Assembly: GCA_035702855.1 (NCBI GenBank)
Contig: DASSZM010000135.1
Location: 1-7,795 of the forward strand
Direction of reading: 5' to 3'
DNA length: 7,795 nucleotides
Source of the DNA: JAKAQB01 sp035702855
GTDB taxonomy: Bacteria > Actinomycetota > Acidimicrobiia > Acidimicrobiales > Palsa-688
Shown: positions 6,412 to 7,795 of the stretch, piece by piece
Layout: every line of letters starts with the position of its first letter
Numbering within the stretch: the first letter of the stretch is position 1
Program-made: the position numbers and the translations under genes
The notes under the pieces: generated by a model
Told to the model about the DNA's origin: nothing
Database searches by the model: none
Seen by the model: only the letters and a program-made list of their open reading frames with translations

Positions 6412-7479
6412 TCAGTGGCCGGCGGCCGCCTCCGCCCGGGAGACGGCGACCAGTCGCTCGAGGGCCCGGCCCGCCGCCCCGGAGTCGATCGTCGCTGCGG
6501 CCAGCGCCACTCCCTCGGCGAGGTCGCCGGCGGCGCCGCCGACCACCAACCCGGCGGCGGCGTTGAGCACGACCACGTCGCGCTGGGGCCCCGCCTCGCC
6601 GGCGAGGATGCGCCGGGCGGCGGCGGCGTTGGCGGCGGCGTCCCCGCCGCGCAGCTGAGCGAGCGTCGCCGGCGCGAAGCCGAGGGCCTGCGGGTCGACG
6701 GCCTGCTCGCCCTCCAGGGTCCGCAGCGTCGACACGCCGGTGGTCGACAGCTCGTCGAGGCCGTCGGCGCCGTGGACGACGGCGAGGTGGGTGGCACCGT
6801 TGCCCGCCAGCACGCCGGCCATGGTCGGCGCCATCCGGGGGTCGCCGACGCCGACGACCTGGCGGCGGACCCGGGCGGGGTTGGCGAGCGGCCCGACGAA
6901 GTTGAACGCCGTCGGCACGCCGAGCTGGGCGCGGACGGGGATGGCGTGGCGCATGGCGGCGTGGTAGCGGGGAGCGAAGCAGAAGCCCATCCCCGCCTCC
7001 TCGATGCAGCGCGCCACCCCGGTGGGCCCGAGCCCGATGGCGACGCCGAGGGCCTCCAGGACGTCGGCGGAACCGGCGTGCGAGCTCGCCGCCCGACCGC
7101 CGTGCTTGCAGACGGGGACGCCGGCGCCGGCGACGACGAGGGCCGCGATCGTGGACACGTTGATGGTCCCGCTGCGGTCCCCGCCCGTGCCGCAGGTGTC
7201 GACCAACCGGGCCCGCAGCTCCTCGGGCAGCTCCACCGGCTCCGCCGCCGCGAGCATCGCCTGCACGAGGCCCCGCATCTCCTCGACGGTCTCGCCCTTG
7301 CAGCGCAGGCCGAACACGAACCCGGCGATCTGGGCGTCCGTCGCCTCGCCCGCCAGGATGACGGCGAGCGCCACGCCCGCCTCGACGGCGCTCAGGTCCT
7401 CACGCCGCGCCAGGCGACCGAGCACACCCGGCCAGCCGCCGAGATCCTCGAGCGTCGGTGCTCCCGACGGGTGCCCCAC
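6412..7479 (-). CDS. trpD: Anthranilate phosphoribosyltransferase
   Basis: TrpD transfers the phosphoribosyl group from PRPP to anthranilate, the second step of tryptophan synthesis, in the cytoplasm as a homodimer. The 355-residue product has the family's usual length. The helical N-terminal domain contains LSAVEAGVALAVILAGEATD and FVFGLRCKGET (residues 29-64). The PRPP loop is CGTGGDRSGTINVST (96-110), followed by KHGGRAASS (125-133), GSADVLEALG (136-145), FCFAPRYHAAMRHA (166-179) with anthranilate-site residues, FNFVGPLANPAR (192-203) and the metal-binding DGLDELSTT (239-247). The family's KHGN motif reads KHGG here (G128 for Asn). The start is GTG 7479, the first plausible start after the upstream whiB-like stop (23-base gap); no Shine-Dalgarno is evident, so translational coupling is possible. 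No other trp genes are in the window. Confidence 0.95.
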   Translation of the reverse strand: MGHPSGAPTLEDLGGWPGVLGRLARREDLSAVEAGVALAVILAGEATDAQIAGFVFGLRCKGETVEEMRGLVQAMLAAAEPVELPEELRARLVDTCGTGGDRSGTINVSTIAALVVAGAGVPVCKHGGRAASSHAGSADVLEALGVAIGLGPTGVARCIEEAGMGFCFAPRYHAAMRHAIPVRAQLGVPTAFNFVGPLANPARVRRQVVGVGDPRMAPTMAGVLAGNGATHLAVVHGADGLDELSTTGVSTLRTLEGEQAVDPQALGFAPATLAQLRGGDAAANAAAARRILAGEAGPQRDVVVLNAAAGLVVGGAAGDLAEGVALAAATIDSGAAGRALERLVAVSRAEAAAGH

Positions 7480-7502
7480 GGAGCGGGCCGGCCGCGACCG
7501 GC

Positions 7503-7751
7503 TCAGGCCGAGCGCCGGCGCTGGCGGATCATCCGCCGGCGCTCCCGCTCGGTCGCCCCGCCCCAGACCCCGTCGCGCTCCCGGTTGCCGAGGGCCCACT
7601 CGAGGCAGGCTTCGCGCACCCCGCAGCCGAGGCAGATCGACCGGGCGTCCTCGGCCTCCTCGTCGGTGACCGGGTAGAAGATGTCCGGGTCGACGCCGCG
7701 GCAGGCGGCCCGCTGGCGCCAGCCGAGGGTCGGGTTCTTGTCCACGGGCAA
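7503..7751 (-). CDS. WhiB-family iron-sulfur transcriptional regulator
   Basis: WhiB-like proteins are actinobacterial [4Fe-4S] regulators that act with the principal sigma factor and sense redox or NO. The four cluster cysteines are present: one in RQRAACRG, then CLGCGVREAC giving CxxC-x5-C. They are followed by the signature GVWGG and a basic C-terminal end (ERRRMIRQRRR) expected to contact DNA. From TTG 7751 the product is 82 residues, a normal size. That start is preferred because GAGGAA (7761-7756) sits just upstream at good spacing. GTG 7745 and GTG 7784 are in-frame alternatives, but 7784-7754 uses rare codons (AGA, CGA, AGG) suggesting leader. It is 23 bases upstream of trpD on the same strand, a probable two-gene transcript. 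Which Wbl subclass it belongs to cannot be settled here. Confidence 0.93.
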   Translation of the reverse strand: MPVDKNPTLGWRQRAACRGVDPDIFYPVTDEEAEDARSICLGCGVREACLEWALGNRERDGVWGGATERERRRMIRQRRRSA

Positions 7752-7755
7752 CGCG

Positions 7756-7761
7756 TTCCTC
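7756..7761 (-). promoter_or_regulatory. Ribosome binding site before the whiB-like gene
   Basis: GAGGAA read on the minus strand is the best Shine-Dalgarno-like stretch near the gene. It ends four bases before TTG 7751 and ten before GTG 7745, and lies inside the open frame that begins at GTG 7784. It therefore favours a short form starting just ahead of the conserved TLGWRQRAAC segment. Confidence 0.45.
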
Positions 7762-7795
7762 GTCGGGTCTCGATCGGGTCTCACCCGCCGGCGAC

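Noticed and set aside
4035..6797. A 920-codon minus-strand open frame antisense to the lipoprotein gene
   Set aside because: No start site or motif supports it, and it runs across the convergent hairpin and into trpD in another frame. The plus-strand product is a clear SBP family 5 protein.
7480..7599. Longer trpD starting at ATG 7599
   Set aside because: The extra 40 residues overlap whiB in another frame and are Arg/Pro/Gly-rich with no similarity to TrpD N-termini. GTG 7479 gives the normal length.
6415..7677. A 420-codon plus-strand open frame opposite trpD and whiB
   Set aside because: It is low-complexity Gly/Ala/Asp sequence antisense to two unmistakable genes; a codon-bias shadow.

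Overview
The window is about 7.8 kb of very GC-rich DNA with a strong G/C preference at third codon positions. It carries two actinobacteria-specific markers, a SepH/DUF3071 division protein and a WhiB-family iron-sulfur regulator. It also has a DEDDh-exonuclease/GIY-YIG fusion typical of actinobacteria. I infer an actinomycetote chromosome, possibly from the Acidimicrobiia. The class-level guess rests on protein style, not on any marker I can test here. I see no phage, insertion sequence, CRISPR array, tRNA or rRNA.

Layout. (1) 1-1195, minus: sepH, cut off by the left edge, with a tail of Ala/Pro/Glu repeats. (2) 1328-1528, minus: a 66-residue cysteine-rich small protein. (3) 1529-1665: a divergent intergenic region with a perfect GAAC-N4-GTTC palindrome (LexA/SOS-box type) directly followed by a -10-like hexamer. 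(4) 1666-3384, plus: the DEDDh exonuclease + UvrC-like GIY-YIG nuclease fusion, apparently leaderless from a GTG start. (5) 3424-4095, plus: an unrecognised Arg-rich protein that probably shares its transcript. (6) 4335-6329, plus: a family-5 (oligopeptide type) ABC substrate-binding lipoprotein with no permease or ATPase genes beside it. (7) 6336-6375: a strong hairpin between convergent genes. (8) 6412-7479, minus: trpD, preceded by (9) 7503-7751, minus: a whiB-like gene, in one short-gap unit.

How they work together. The region is mostly ordinary chromosomal housekeeping: cell division, DNA repair, peptide uptake, tryptophan synthesis and redox-sensing transcription control. The most interesting lead is the repair locus. 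A two-nuclease protein able in principle to incise and resect DNA appears to sit behind its own SOS operator, with an uncharacterised partner downstream. No obviously new multi-gene system is visible. The very long open frames on the opposite strands are shadows produced by the codon bias.
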